A DNA stretch of 64,000 bases, from NCBI GenBank assembly GCA_910587715.1, contig CAJUMV010000016.1:13973-77972 (forward strand), read 5' to 3'. Both the position numbers and the translations under genes were made by a program. The number at the start of each line of letters is the position of its first letter. The first letter of the stretch is position 1. Of the stretch, positions 35,114 to 43,561 are shown piece after piece. A model generated the notes under the pieces. That model was not told the DNA's origin. It saw only the letters and a program-made list of their open reading frames with translations, and did not search any database. Source of the DNA: an uncultured Lachnospiraceae bacterium (GTDB taxonomy: Bacteria; Bacillota; Clostridia; Lachnospirales; Lachnospiraceae).

Positions 35114-36448
35114 CTATTCGCCCGTTTTCGCGCCATGCGCCTTTTTCCACGCCTTAATCTCGGCAAGGCGTTTCTTCAGCGCCTTCTCCTCGCCCATACC
35201 CGCGGGCTGATAATACTCCCGTCCCAGAAGGGCGTCTGGCAGGCATTGCATATTGGTCAGCTTCTCCTCCGTATCGTGGGCGTACTGGTAACCCTTTCCA
35301 TATTCCAGATCACGCATAAGCCCCGTCACGCCGTTCCTTATCACAAGGGGCACCGGCTCTGCCAAATCCTTGACGGCGTCCTCCTTCGCCATATTGTAAG
35401 ACACCTCCATGGCGTTCGACTTGGGCGCAAGCGCCACATAGACCACCGCCTGCGTCAGATGGACGTTGCACTCCGGCATACCCAGAAAATGACAAGCCTG
35501 ATAAGCCGCCACAGCTATCTGGAGCGCCCGCGGATCGGCCAGCCCCACATCCTCGCTGGCGAAACGCACCACACGCCTTGCCACATAGAGCGGATCCTCC
35601 CCCGCCTCCAGCATGCGGGCCAGCCAGTAAACCGCTGCGTCCGGGTCTGAATTGCGCATGGATTTATGTAAGGCGGAAATGAGGTTGTAATGCTCCTCTC
35701 CTTTTTTATCATATAAAAGAGATTTACGCATGGTGCACTGTTCCAGCGTTTCCTTCGTCACCGTGACGGCGCCATCCGCGTCCATCTCCCCGTTTAATAC
35801 AACCATCTCCAACGTGGAAAGCGCGTTTCTGGCATCACCGTTCGCAAAAACCGCGATCATTTCTAACGTCTCATCGTCGATATAAACGGTCTGATTTCCG
35901 AATCCTCTCGCGTCTTTCAGGGCATGCGACAAAAGCTCTTTGATCTCCTGCGTGGTGAGCGCCTGCAGCACAAACACCTTGCAGCGGGACAAAAGAGCGC
36001 TGTTAATCTCAAAAGAAGGATTTTCGGTGGTGGCGCCAATGAGGATAATGCTCCCTTTCTCCACGAAGGGAAGAAATGCGTCCTGCTGCGCCTTATTAAA
36101 ACGATGTATCTCGTCTACAAACAAAATTGTCCGAACGCCGTACTGGCGGTTCTTCTCCGCCTGCTCCATGACGGTCCTGATTTCTTTGATGCCGCTGGTC
36201 ACTGCGGAAAAATCAATAAAGGAAGACTTGGTCTTATTGGCAATGATCCTCGCAAGTGTAGTCTTTCCCACCCCCGGCGGTCCCCAAAAAATCATGGAGG
36301 AAATCTGATCCTGCTCAATCAGCTTTCTCAGCACCTTGCCTTGTCCCAGCAGATGCGCCTGCCCCACATATTCCTCCAACGTGCCCGGTCGAAGCTTCGC
36401 CGCCAGAGGCTGCGGCATCTCTCTGTCAAATAAAGATATCTGATCCAC
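35114..36448 (-). CDS. rarA: Replication-associated recombination protein A (AAA+ ATPase)
   Basis: 444 residues of the RarA/MgsA/WRNIP1 family: KLRPGTLEEYVGQAHLLGQG, Walker A FWGPPGVGKTTLAR, Walker B ILFVDEIHRFNKAQQDAFLP (in parts), arginine finger region, then the tetramerisation end (LARMLEAGEDPLYVARR, GYQYAHDTEE). It acts at stalled replication forks. The start codon is GTG at 36448, five bases after the bactofilin stop and with only a weak AGAGA site, so translation is probably coupled to the upstream gene. Confidence 0.95.
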   Translation of the reverse strand: MDQISLFDREMPQPLAAKLRPGTLEEYVGQAHLLGQGKVLRKLIEQDQISSMIFWGPPGVGKTTLARIIANKTKSSFIDFSAVTSGIKEIRTVMEQAEKNRQYGVRTILFVDEIHRFNKAQQDAFLPFVEKGSIILIGATTENPSFEINSALLSRCKVFVLQALTTQEIKELLSHALKDARGFGNQTVYIDDETLEMIAVFANGDARNALSTLEMVVLNGEMDADGAVTVTKETLEQCTMRKSLLYDKKGEEHYNLISALHKSMRNSDPDAAVYWLARMLEAGEDPLYVARRVVRFASEDVGLADPRALQIAVAAYQACHFLGMPECNVHLTQAVVYVALAPKSNAMEVSYNMAKEDAVKDLAEPVPLVIRNGVTGLMRDLEYGKGYQYAHDTEEKLTNMQCLPDALLGREYYQPAGMGEEKALKKRLAEIKAWKKAHGAKTGE

Positions 36449-36453
36449 GTTAT

Positions 36454-36915
36454 TTATCTCTTATTCCATTTGTTGTTATTGTTGTTATCCTTTTTGGAGT
36501 CCTCCTCCTTCTGCTCTTCCGTCTCAGATACATTGGAGGAAGTTTCCGGCAGAGACGCAAGCCCTTCTGTATTCATGATACACTGTCCCTGGAATACCGC
36601 GTTCTCGTCCACAACCAGACTCTTCGTGCGGATATTGCCAATCACCTTACCTGTAGAAGCCACCTCGGTTCTGCCGCCGGAAGTTAAATCGCCTTCCAGA
36701 GAACCGCCGATAATAATGCTGCTTCCCTTCACGTTTCCTTTCACCTTACCGCTGGAACTGATAATGAGCGCGCCCTCCGTTTCCACATCCCCGGTTACAC
36801 TTCCCTCCACGCGGACTGCCTCTTTTGCGCGGATATCGCCATCCACCACCATATCAGCGCCTATGATACTGCTGATTTTCGCGTTAATCTGTTCTACCGA
36901 CTTTTTCCCCAACAT
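36454..36915 (-). CDS. Bactofilin (polymer-forming cytoskeletal protein)
   Basis: 153 residues from ATG 36915 (AGGGAGG site). A central beta-helix of short repeats (DMVVDGDIRAKEAVRVEGSV, TGDVETEGALIISSSGKVKG, SGGRTEVASTGKVIGNIRTK) between a basic N-terminus and a disordered Glu/Lys/Asn tail. Bactofilins polymerise without nucleotide on membranes and place cell-wall enzymes. The gene follows a LytM-type gene by ten bases, the standard pairing for this family in many phyla, so both probably shape the envelope. Confidence 0.93.
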   Translation of the reverse strand: MLGKKSVEQINAKISSIIGADMVVDGDIRAKEAVRVEGSVTGDVETEGALIISSSGKVKGNVKGSSIIIGGSLEGDLTSGGRTEVASTGKVIGNIRTKSLVVDENAVFQGQCIMNTEGLASLPETSSNVSETEEQKEEDSKKDNNNNNKWNKR

Positions 36916-36925
36916 AGCTTCCTCC

Positions 36926-37696
36926 CTATCCTTTGATCTCAATCAGCTCGAGCGGGTCCACGTAGCTGTCATCCTTGCGGATACTGTAGCCCGTCTCCGT
37001 ATTATCTTCACCAACCAGAAAAAGAGCCACACCCTTCACAATCTGACTGCCTTCCTCCACAATAGGACTGCCCAGATTCCGATAGGTGGTGACATACCCG
37101 TTTCCATGGTCGATTATCACGTAGCTTACTTCGCCCTCCGCTTCCCGAACTTCTTTCACCGTACCGGGTGCGGTGGCTACCACTTTCGTACCTTCAGCCG
37201 CCACGAAAATGAGTTCCTTCCACTCCTTGTTCGCCTCAACCTTCAGCGTGTTCTCATTTTCGTCCGTCTCATCCTGCTCATCCTGCGCCGCCGTATCCTC
37301 TTCCTTAATCTGCGCCGCGCCGCTCATGGGGAAGCCTCTGGGAATATAATTTTCCTCATGTGCCGCCACCAGCTCGTGCTCCTGCTCTTCCTTACGGCTC
37401 AACGTCTCCTCCAGCGAAGACACCTTCCCTGCAAGGCTTTCCTTTTCCGCCGCAAGCGTTTCGTTCTCCGTTTTCATCTGGACGAGCTGCTCAAGCTGCT
37501 TGGCATTCCGCTCTATGTAGCCTCCCATGGTAATAGTCGTGTAAACCGCATAACAGATTACCGCCACAAACACCACAAAGGAAACTACCGCCAGCGCGCC
37601 CGTCTTAATGTGCATTCTCCGATAGTTCGCCGCGGGAGAATCGGAAGTTAAAATTATCGTATAAGTGATCTTTCTCTTGCGCAAATCTGTGCTCAT
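36926..37696 (-). CDS. Membrane-anchored LytM (M23)-like protein, catalytically degenerate
   Basis: 256 residues from ATG 37696 (GGAGGTGA site). Short cytoplasmic part, one membrane helix (ALAVVSFVVFVAVICYAVYT), coiled coil about residues 60-110, acidic linker, and a C-terminal LytM fold (GTVKEVREAEGEVSYVIIDHG-NGYVTTYRNL). Zinc ligands are missing: the HxxxD position has no His-Asp pair, YxHL is YRNL, and the last HLH is replaced by a GYSIRKD stretch. So it is a pseudo-peptidase, likely a regulator or scaffold of a wall hydrolase together with the bactofilin downstream. Confidence 0.85.
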   Translation of the reverse strand: MSTDLRKRKITYTIILTSDSPAANYRRMHIKTGALAVVSFVVFVAVICYAVYTTITMGGYIERNAKQLEQLVQMKTENETLAAEKESLAGKVSSLEETLSRKEEQEHELVAAHEENYIPRGFPMSGAAQIKEEDTAAQDEQDETDENENTLKVEANKEWKELIFVAAEGTKVVATAPGTVKEVREAEGEVSYVIIDHGNGYVTTYRNLGSPIVEEGSQIVKGVALFLVGEDNTETGYSIRKDDSYVDPLELIEIKG

Positions 37697-37786
37697 AAAT
37701 AAGGTCACCTCCACTCATCCGTTTTATTTTAACACATATTGCGCAAGAAAGACAGAGTATTTTTTAAAACAAATATTGCCTGTACG

Positions 37787-39658
37787 CTATTTTTTCCCCA
37801 CCGCAAGCGCCCGCGTCGCGTTGAGCACCGCCAAAACCATCACGCCCACATCCGCGAAAATCGCCCACCACATACCGACCACGCCTACAGCGCCCAATGC
37901 CAGACAAGCGAGCTTCACCGCCAGCGCAAAGACGATATTTTCGTGAACAATCCGTAAGGTCTTTCTGGAAATCCGCATTGCCAGCGCAATTTTCGCCGGC
38001 TCGTCGTCCATCAGCACGATATCCGCCGCCTCAATCGCCGCATCGGACCCCAGCGCCCCCATAGCAATGCCTAAATCCGCCCGGGAAAGCACCGGCGCGT
38101 CATTGATGCCGTCCCCCACAAATGCCAATTTCTCCTTTTTCCCCTTCGCCGTCAGGAGTTTTTCCACCTCATCCACTTTATCCGCGGGCAGAAGCTCGCT
38201 TCGCACCTCGTCCACGCCAAGCTCCCGCGCCACCGCTTCCGCTACGGGTTTTGCGTCTCCGGTTAACATAATTATTCTCCGCACTCCCGCTTTTTTGAGC
38301 GCGGCAAGCGCTTCTTTCGCACCCGGCTTCACCACATCGGAAATCAGAATACATCCGGCATACGCGCCGTCCACCGCCACATACACCTGCGTGCCGGTTT
38401 CGGAAATCTCCTCCGGCGTAATCTGCAGCCGCTCCATCAGCCTGCGGTTCCCCGCCGCCACAAGCCGCCCGTCCACATAGGCACAGACACCGTGACCGCC
38501 GATTTCCTCCACATCCTTCACTCGACTCCTGTCAATCTCTTTTCCGTACGCTTCACGCAGACTTTTGCTGATGGGATGGCTAGAATAACTCTCCGCGCAG
38601 GCGGCGTACTCAATAAGCGCCTCCTCGGAAAAATCTGCCGCCGCCTTTTTCGCGGTCACCTCAAACACACCCTTCGTCAATGTTCCCGTCTTATCACAGA
38701 CCACATATTTCGTCTCGGAAAGCGCTTCCAGATAGTTGGAACCCTTCACCAGAATACCCTTGGCGGATGCGCCGCCGATTCCTCCGAAAAAGCTTAAAGG
38801 AATGGAAATCACCAGCGCGCAGGGGCAGCTTATGACTAATGTAGTCAATGCCCTTGTCACCCACATCGACCAGTGCGGATCATATCCGAAAAGAAGAGAT
38901 AAAACCGGCGGCAAAAGCGCCAACGCCAGTGCGCCGTAGCAGACTGCTGGCGTATAGTATCTGGCAAAACGGGTGATAAAATTCTCGGAACGGGATTTTT
39001 TCATGCTGGAATTTTCCACAAGTTCCAGAATTTTGGAAACTGTTGACTCCCCAAACTCCTTTGTGGTGCGCAATTTTAATACGCCCGACATATTGACACT
39101 GCCGCTGATAACCTGATCGCCCGCGCCCACCTGTCTGGGCAGGCTCTCCCCCGTCAGCGCGCTCGTGTTCAGGGATGCTTCGCCCTCCTCCACGATACCG
39201 TCAATCGGCACCTTCTCACCGGGCATGACCGTGATGAGCGTGCCAATCTCCACCTCGTCCGGGTCTACCTGCTCTACACGTCCATCCACCTCTATGTTGG
39301 CGTAGTCCGGGCGGATATCCATCAGCTTCGCAATGTTCCCCCGGCTCTTTCCCACCGCGTAGCTCTGGAAAAGCTCGCCAATCTGGTAAAAGAGCATAAC
39401 CGCCACACCCTCCGTATATTCCCCCAGCAGAATGGCTCCCACGGTGGCAACCGCCATCAGAAAATTCTCGTCGAAAACTTCCCCGTGAATCACGCCCAGA
39501 AAGGCTTTTCGCAAAATGTCATAGCCGATTACCAGATAGGGCACCATAAAGAGTGCAAACTTAAGCCACGGGTTCTCGAGCGGTACGAAAATCAGCCCGA
39601 CTACAAGAACGGCGGCGATTAAAATTCTGATAAAAACCTTCTTCTGTTTTCTTGTCAT
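37787..39658 (-). CDS. Heavy-metal P1B-type ATPase (Zn/Cd/Co class)
   Basis: 623 residues, no N-terminal metal-binding domain. Membrane segments, TGES in the actuator, metal-site SCPCALVISIPLSFFGG, phosphorylation site CDKTGTLTKG, SSHPISKSL in the nucleotide domain and GDGINDAPVLSRADLG. The CPC motif and overall pattern fit zinc/cadmium exporters. The promoter region holds AT-rich half-sites TGAACAT...TATATTCA (39690-39712), of the kind bound by ArsR/SmtB repressors, but no such repressor gene lies here. A CDF transporter follows upstream. An unusual structured region lies in its long 5' flank. Confidence 0.93.
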   Translation of the reverse strand: MTRKQKKVFIRILIAAVLVVGLIFVPLENPWLKFALFMVPYLVIGYDILRKAFLGVIHGEVFDENFLMAVATVGAILLGEYTEGVAVMLFYQIGELFQSYAVGKSRGNIAKLMDIRPDYANIEVDGRVEQVDPDEVEIGTLITVMPGEKVPIDGIVEEGEASLNTSALTGESLPRQVGAGDQVISGSVNMSGVLKLRTTKEFGESTVSKILELVENSSMKKSRSENFITRFARYYTPAVCYGALALALLPPVLSLLFGYDPHWSMWVTRALTTLVISCPCALVISIPLSFFGGIGGASAKGILVKGSNYLEALSETKYVVCDKTGTLTKGVFEVTAKKAAADFSEEALIEYAACAESYSSHPISKSLREAYGKEIDRSRVKDVEEIGGHGVCAYVDGRLVAAGNRRLMERLQITPEEISETGTQVYVAVDGAYAGCILISDVVKPGAKEALAALKKAGVRRIIMLTGDAKPVAEAVARELGVDEVRSELLPADKVDEVEKLLTAKGKKEKLAFVGDGINDAPVLSRADLGIAMGALGSDAAIEAADIVLMDDEPAKIALAMRISRKTLRIVHENIVFALAVKLACLALGAVGVVGMWWAIFADVGVMVLAVLNATRALAVGKK

Positions 39659-39746
39659 CTGTTTTCCCCCCTGTGTCTATATCACTTTATATGAACATTC
39701 AAACATATATTCATTCGTTTGTCAAGGTATATTTTTATGCTGCTCC

Positions 39747-39872
39747 CATAAGCAGACTCGAAATGCTTCGCATTTCTCGTTCGCATTGCTCGCCATAAAT
39801 CGTCATAGACAGTCTTGCATGCAAGCACGCATCCTGTCTCTGGCGCTTTCTGGCTCTGCTTATGCGCGCAAA
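39747..39872. repeat. AAGCAGA intergenic repeat family, long copy B
   Basis: CATAAGCAGACTCGAAATGC at the left end and CTCTGCTTATGCGCGCAAA at the right. The same order as copy A: GAAATGCTTCGCATTTC hairpin, TTCGCATTGCTCGCCATAAA, then a stem CGTCATAGACAG.../...CTGTCTCTGGCG. Several stem bases differ from copy A in ways that keep pairing. Located in the 5' flank of the P-type ATPase. Confidence 0.8.
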
Positions 39873-39874
39873 TT

Positions 39875-39979
39875 AAAGGACAACATCAACCGCCAAGTGT
39901 TCTCCGGGATTTTCTGTGTGTGAACCGAGACACTGGCGATACGTCGCCGCACTCCTCCCAGAACTGATGTTGTCCTTTC
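39875..39979. other. Structured intergenic element with perfect 14-bp terminal inverted repeat
   Basis: AAAGGACAACATCA (39875-39888) and TGATGTTGTCCTTT (39966-39979) pair perfectly. Inside, CGCCAAGTGT (39891-39900) can pair with ACACTGGCG (39930-39938), while GGCGA-TACG-TCGCC (39935-39948) is an alternative hairpin using the same GGCG. Mutually exclusive stems recall riboswitches or attenuators; it could equally be a small MITE. It lies between the CDF gene and the P-type ATPase, about 220 bases before the ATPase start. I know no family that matches. Confidence 0.55.
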
Positions 39980-40073
39980 TCTATTATATGCTATTTTTCG
40001 CTGCCGCACAAGTTTTCTGTCCGTGCAGTCTTATGCATTTCTATCCAGAATTTGCAGCGCCAGACAGTTTTGT

Positions 40074-40961
40074 CTACTCTTCCCCCGGATTCACATGCAC
40101 CATGATATGCTTCACCTTGGGAAAATTCTTTTCGATGGAATCGTGCACCCGCTCCGCCGTCTCGTGAGCGCGCCGAAGCGTCTCTTCCCCATCGGCGCGT
40201 ATCTCGATGTCCACATAAATTTTGTTGCCGAAAACTCTCGTGTGCAAAAGGTCTACGCCGAGCACACCCTCCTGCGCCGCCGCGCATTCCCGAAGCGCGG
40301 CTTCCGTCTCCTCGTCGCACGCCTTGTCTACCATCTTATCCACCGCGTCCATAAAGATCTCGTATGCCGCTTTCTCGATAAACACGCAGATCACCACGCT
40401 TGCCACCGGGTCTAAAATCGGAAACCCCAGCCTCGCGCCGCCAATGCCGATCAGAGCACCCACCGAGGAGAGGGCGTCAGAACGGTGATGCCAGGCGTCC
40501 GCCATCAGCGCGCCGGAATCGATTCTTCTGGCATGTACCTTCGTGTATTGGTACATCGCCTCCTTCACGACGATGGAAACCGCCGCCGCCACAAGCGCGA
40601 GCCGCCCCGGCACCGTCAGACTGGCGTAATCTCCGCCCGTAATCTGTCTGAGCGCCGAATACCCGATTCCCAGACCCGTAAAGGCAAGAATGGTGGCAAG
40701 CACAATCGCCGCCACGCACTCCAGCCGCTCATGCCCGTAAGGGTGGTTTTTATCCGATTCCTTCCTCGATATCCGAATGCCAATGATAACCACAACGGTG
40801 CTGAACACATCAGACGCCGAGTGAATCGCGTCGGAGATGATCGCGCCGGAGTGTGCCAAGATACCCGCCAACATCTTAAATACGGTCAGCCCAAAGTTTG
40901 CGACAATGCTGACCGCCGAGACGCGCATGGCGACCCGCTCAAATTCCTCTTCCTTTTTCAA
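40074..40961 (-). CDS. Cation diffusion facilitator (CDF) transporter
   Basis: 295 residues. Six membrane helices; metal sites HSASD in helix 2 (SDAIHSASDVFS) and HHRSD in helix 5 (ADAWHHRSDALSS); the KNHPYGHERLE stretch between helices 2 and 3; cytoplasmic ferredoxin-like C-terminus with VLGVDLLHTRVFGNKIYVD and a late HVNP. It exports Zn2+, Mn2+ or Fe2+ by proton exchange. It lies upstream of the P-type ATPase on the same strand, suggesting a small metal-export locus, although the 415-base gap argues for separate promoters. Confidence 0.93.
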   Translation of the reverse strand: MKKEEEFERVAMRVSAVSIVANFGLTVFKMLAGILAHSGAIISDAIHSASDVFSTVVVIIGIRISRKESDKNHPYGHERLECVAAIVLATILAFTGLGIGYSALRQITGGDYASLTVPGRLALVAAAVSIVVKEAMYQYTKVHARRIDSGALMADAWHHRSDALSSVGALIGIGGARLGFPILDPVASVVICVFIEKAAYEIFMDAVDKMVDKACDEETEAALRECAAAQEGVLGVDLLHTRVFGNKIYVDIEIRADGEETLRRAHETAERVHDSIEKNFPKVKHIMVHVNPGEE

Positions 40962-41290
40962 TCAATGCACCTTGCTTTCCAAAATATATTTCACTCTAAT
41001 CTACCACATCCGCCCTCCCCGCGCAAGCCTTTTCTTTGTTTTTTCACAGATAAAGTATCGGCAGTTCGTCTAAGCTAACTTACACAGGCTGCCGTCGCTC
41101 TTATCCCTACGCCCCCGCTCTTTGCAAAACAGACCGCACAAAAATATTGCCTTTTTACCACACATTTTATATACTGAAAACAACTGCAAATTTCTGAAAT
41201 AAGTGTGAATAATCTGAGATTTTGCCCACGGCGCCCATGAATATGCCTGGCGGCAGACTCAGAACGGGAAATTGAAAAACGGAGGCAAAC
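40962..41290. other. Divergent intergenic region with a clear plus-strand promoter
   Basis: 329 bases between the CDF gene and the hypothetical gene at 41291. No coding frame seen. It holds the promoter at 41147-41175 and CT-rich sequence. Confidence 0.5.
41147..41175 (+). promoter_or_regulatory. Sigma-A promoter for the hypothetical gene at 41291
   Basis: TTGCCT (41147-41152), 17-base spacer, TATACT (41170-41175); 115 bases before the start codon. Confidence 0.65.
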
Positions 41291-42007
41291 ATGATTACAA
41301 AAAACACGGACGGATTACTGGATGCGCTGAAAACCGCGCAGGAAAAGCAGGATTATGAGAGCGTGGCAAAATACTATCTGCAGCTTGGAAAAGAGTACAG
41401 GAAAAAGGGCATGACCGCAAAGGCGCTTTATTACCTGAACCGTTTTGACAATCTCGTCGGCGGGATGGACAGCCCGTATGACAAATTTGCCAAAAAGGAC
41501 GATCAGGCATGCGAGTGGATCGAGGAACTGGAAGAAGAACATATGCCTTATGAAAAAACGATACAGGAACAGGTTTTGGAAAAGGCGGAGGATTTAAACA
41601 CGCCGCAGAAGCTCCAATGGCTGCTTTTGACCATGTCCAGATTTTGCCGGCTTTTTACCTACACTTCCCTTCTCCCGGAGTTTGAGGCGTTCGGGGAGCT
41701 GGAGAGTTTTGTCCCGGCGGACTTAGAAGGCGGAGACGGGACGTTCCTCTTTGGCGCGGCGGTTTATGTGCTCTCGCATTTTATCTTTGATGAAGTGGAT
41801 GAAGATGATATCAAGATGGAATTTGCGGCGGGCGGGCTTATGACGGACTACTACTACCGCACATCCGACACGGACGTAGCGGACGAGCCCAAAATCAAGG
41901 AAGAAACCGCGCGCATCTTCTCGGATTACGAATTTGTAAAAAGCAACCCGAATGCCGCAAGCTTCCGAAACCGGACTGCAGAGTATAAGAAGATTATGCT
42001 GGTATAA
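41291..42007 (+). CDS. Hypothetical helical protein
   Basis: 238 residues, starting MITKNTDGLLDALKTAQEKQ. The first 60 residues form two or three helix pairs like TPR units (DYESVAKYYLQLGKEYRKKG, then AKALYYLNRFDNLVG). The rest is acidic and helical with no known motif (FIFDEVDEDDIKMEFAAGGL). No membrane segment or signal peptide. GGAGG ribosome site. It is a lone plus-strand gene facing purB, with a shared hairpin between them. Function not recognised. Confidence 0.75.
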   Translation: MITKNTDGLLDALKTAQEKQDYESVAKYYLQLGKEYRKKGMTAKALYYLNRFDNLVGGMDSPYDKFAKKDDQACEWIEELEEEHMPYEKTIQEQVLEKAEDLNTPQKLQWLLLTMSRFCRLFTYTSLLPEFEAFGELESFVPADLEGGDGTFLFGAAVYVLSHFIFDEVDEDDIKMEFAAGGLMTDYYYRTSDTDVADEPKIKEETARIFSDYEFVKSNPNAASFRNRTAEYKKIMLV

Positions 42008-42018
42008 AATGCTGCATA

Positions 42019-42047
42019 GGAGAATGCCCGTTTTATGGGCATTCTCC
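42019..42047. terminator. Hairpin between convergent hypothetical gene and purB
   Basis: GGAGAATGCCC (42019-42029) and GGGCATTCTCC (42037-42047) form a perfect 11-bp stem. No strong T-run on either side, so terminator efficiency is uncertain. Confidence 0.55.
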
Positions 42048-42061
42048 CGCGTGAGGACAAC

Positions 42062-43513
42062 CTAGACTGTGATCTCCGCCGTCACCCCCAGCAGCTCCTT
42101 ATTCTCCGTGAGAATCGGATTCACGATTTCTTTCAAGAACTTCTCCACCTGCAGCGGCGCGCGCCCCACATAGTTAGACGGCTCCATGGTCTTCTGCAGG
42201 TCTTCCAGACTCATGTTGAAAGCCGGGTCCGCCGCGATCAGCTCCAGCAGGTTATTTTCCTTTCCTTCTCTCTTCACATTGGCGCCCGCGATCATGGAGA
42301 GCTCCCTGATCTTCTCGTGCAGCTCCTGTCTGTTGCCCCCAGCTTTGACGGCGTCCATCATAATATTTTCCGTCGCCATAAAGGGCAGTTCGCTCATCAG
42401 GCGTTTTGTTATCACTTTATCGTACACAACCAGACCATCCACCACATTCAGGCACAGGTCCAGAATCCCGTCCACCGCGAGAAACGCCTCGGGAACGGAA
42501 AGCCGCTTGTTCGCCGAATCGTCCAGCGTCCGCTCAAACCACTGGACAGAGGAAGTGATCGCCGGATTCAAGGCGTCCACCATCACGAACCGTGCCAGGG
42601 AGGCGATGCGCTCGCTGCGCATGGGGTTTCTCTTGTAAGCCATCGCTGAGGAACCGATCTGGCTCTTCTCAAAAGGCTCCTCCACTTCCTTCAAGTGCTG
42701 GAGCAGGCGGATGTCGTTCGACATCTTGTGGGCGGAAGCCGCGATGCCCGCCAGAATGTTGCATACTCTCGTGTCCACCTTGCGGGAATATGTCTGCCCG
42801 GACACGGGATAGCATTTCTCAAATCCCATTTTCGCAGCGATCATGGGATCGATCTTATCAATGGTCTCCTGATCGCCGTCAAACAGCTCCTGAAAAGACG
42901 CCTGCGTGCCCGTGGTGCCCTTGGAACCGAGTAGTTTCAGACTCCCCAGCACATAGTCCAAATCTTCCAAATCGAGACAGAATTCCTGCGCCCACAGGGT
43001 CGCCCGCTTCCCGACGGTGGTAGGCTGCGCGGGCTGGAAATGGGTAAACGCCAGCGTCGGCAGATCCTTATACTCCTGCGCAAACTTTGCCAGCTCCGCA
43101 ATCACGTTCACCAGCTTTTTCTTCACCAGGGTAAGCGCCTCGCGCATTACGATAATGTCCGTGTTGTCCCCCACATAGCAGGAGGTGGCGCCGAGATGGA
43201 TGATGCCCGCCGCCTTGGGACACTGCTGCCCATAGGCGTAGACATGACTCATCACGTCATGCCGAACCTCTTTCTCCCTCGCCTTCGCCACATCGTAATT
43301 GATATCCTCCGCATACTTTTTAAGCTCGTCAATCTGCTCCTGCGTAATAACGGGTTTCCCGTTCTGGGAGAGTCCCAGCTCCATCTCCGTCTCCGCCAGC
43401 GCGATCCAAAGCCGCCGCCACGTCCGAAACTTCATATCCGGGGAGAAAATATACTGCATCTCCTTACTTGCATACCGTTCCGACAGGGGGCTCACATATC
43501 TGTCTGTACTCAT
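42062..43513 (-). CDS. purB: Adenylosuccinate lyase
   Basis: 483 residues of the fumarase/aspartase superfamily. Signature loop IGSSAMAYKRNPMRSER with the catalytic Ser, THFQPAQPTTVGKR with the His general acid region, and LGATSCYVGDN. It splits fumarate from SAICAR and from adenylosuccinate, so it follows purA in AMP synthesis. The long form (about 475-480 residues) is common in Clostridia. GGAAAGGGA lies before the ATG. Confidence 0.96.
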   Translation of the reverse strand: MSTDRYVSPLSERYASKEMQYIFSPDMKFRTWRRLWIALAETEMELGLSQNGKPVITQEQIDELKKYAEDINYDVAKAREKEVRHDVMSHVYAYGQQCPKAAGIIHLGATSCYVGDNTDIIVMREALTLVKKKLVNVIAELAKFAQEYKDLPTLAFTHFQPAQPTTVGKRATLWAQEFCLDLEDLDYVLGSLKLLGSKGTTGTQASFQELFDGDQETIDKIDPMIAAKMGFEKCYPVSGQTYSRKVDTRVCNILAGIAASAHKMSNDIRLLQHLKEVEEPFEKSQIGSSAMAYKRNPMRSERIASLARFVMVDALNPAITSSVQWFERTLDDSANKRLSVPEAFLAVDGILDLCLNVVDGLVVYDKVITKRLMSELPFMATENIMMDAVKAGGNRQELHEKIRELSMIAGANVKREGKENNLLELIAADPAFNMSLEDLQKTMEPSNYVGRAPLQVEKFLKEIVNPILTENKELLGVTAEITV

Positions 43514-43561
43514 CTTTCCCTTTCCTTTCTATCGTGAAATTTCGCAATCACCTATCTATGA

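Noticed and set aside
39875..39979. NiCo (czcD) riboswitch
   Set aside because: The place next to metal exporters fits, but the conserved G-rich junction sequences I recall for that RNA are not seen.
39916..40167. Plus-strand 83-codon open frame near the metal exporters
   Set aside because: It overlaps the structured element and the 3' end of the CDF gene and has no ribosome site.
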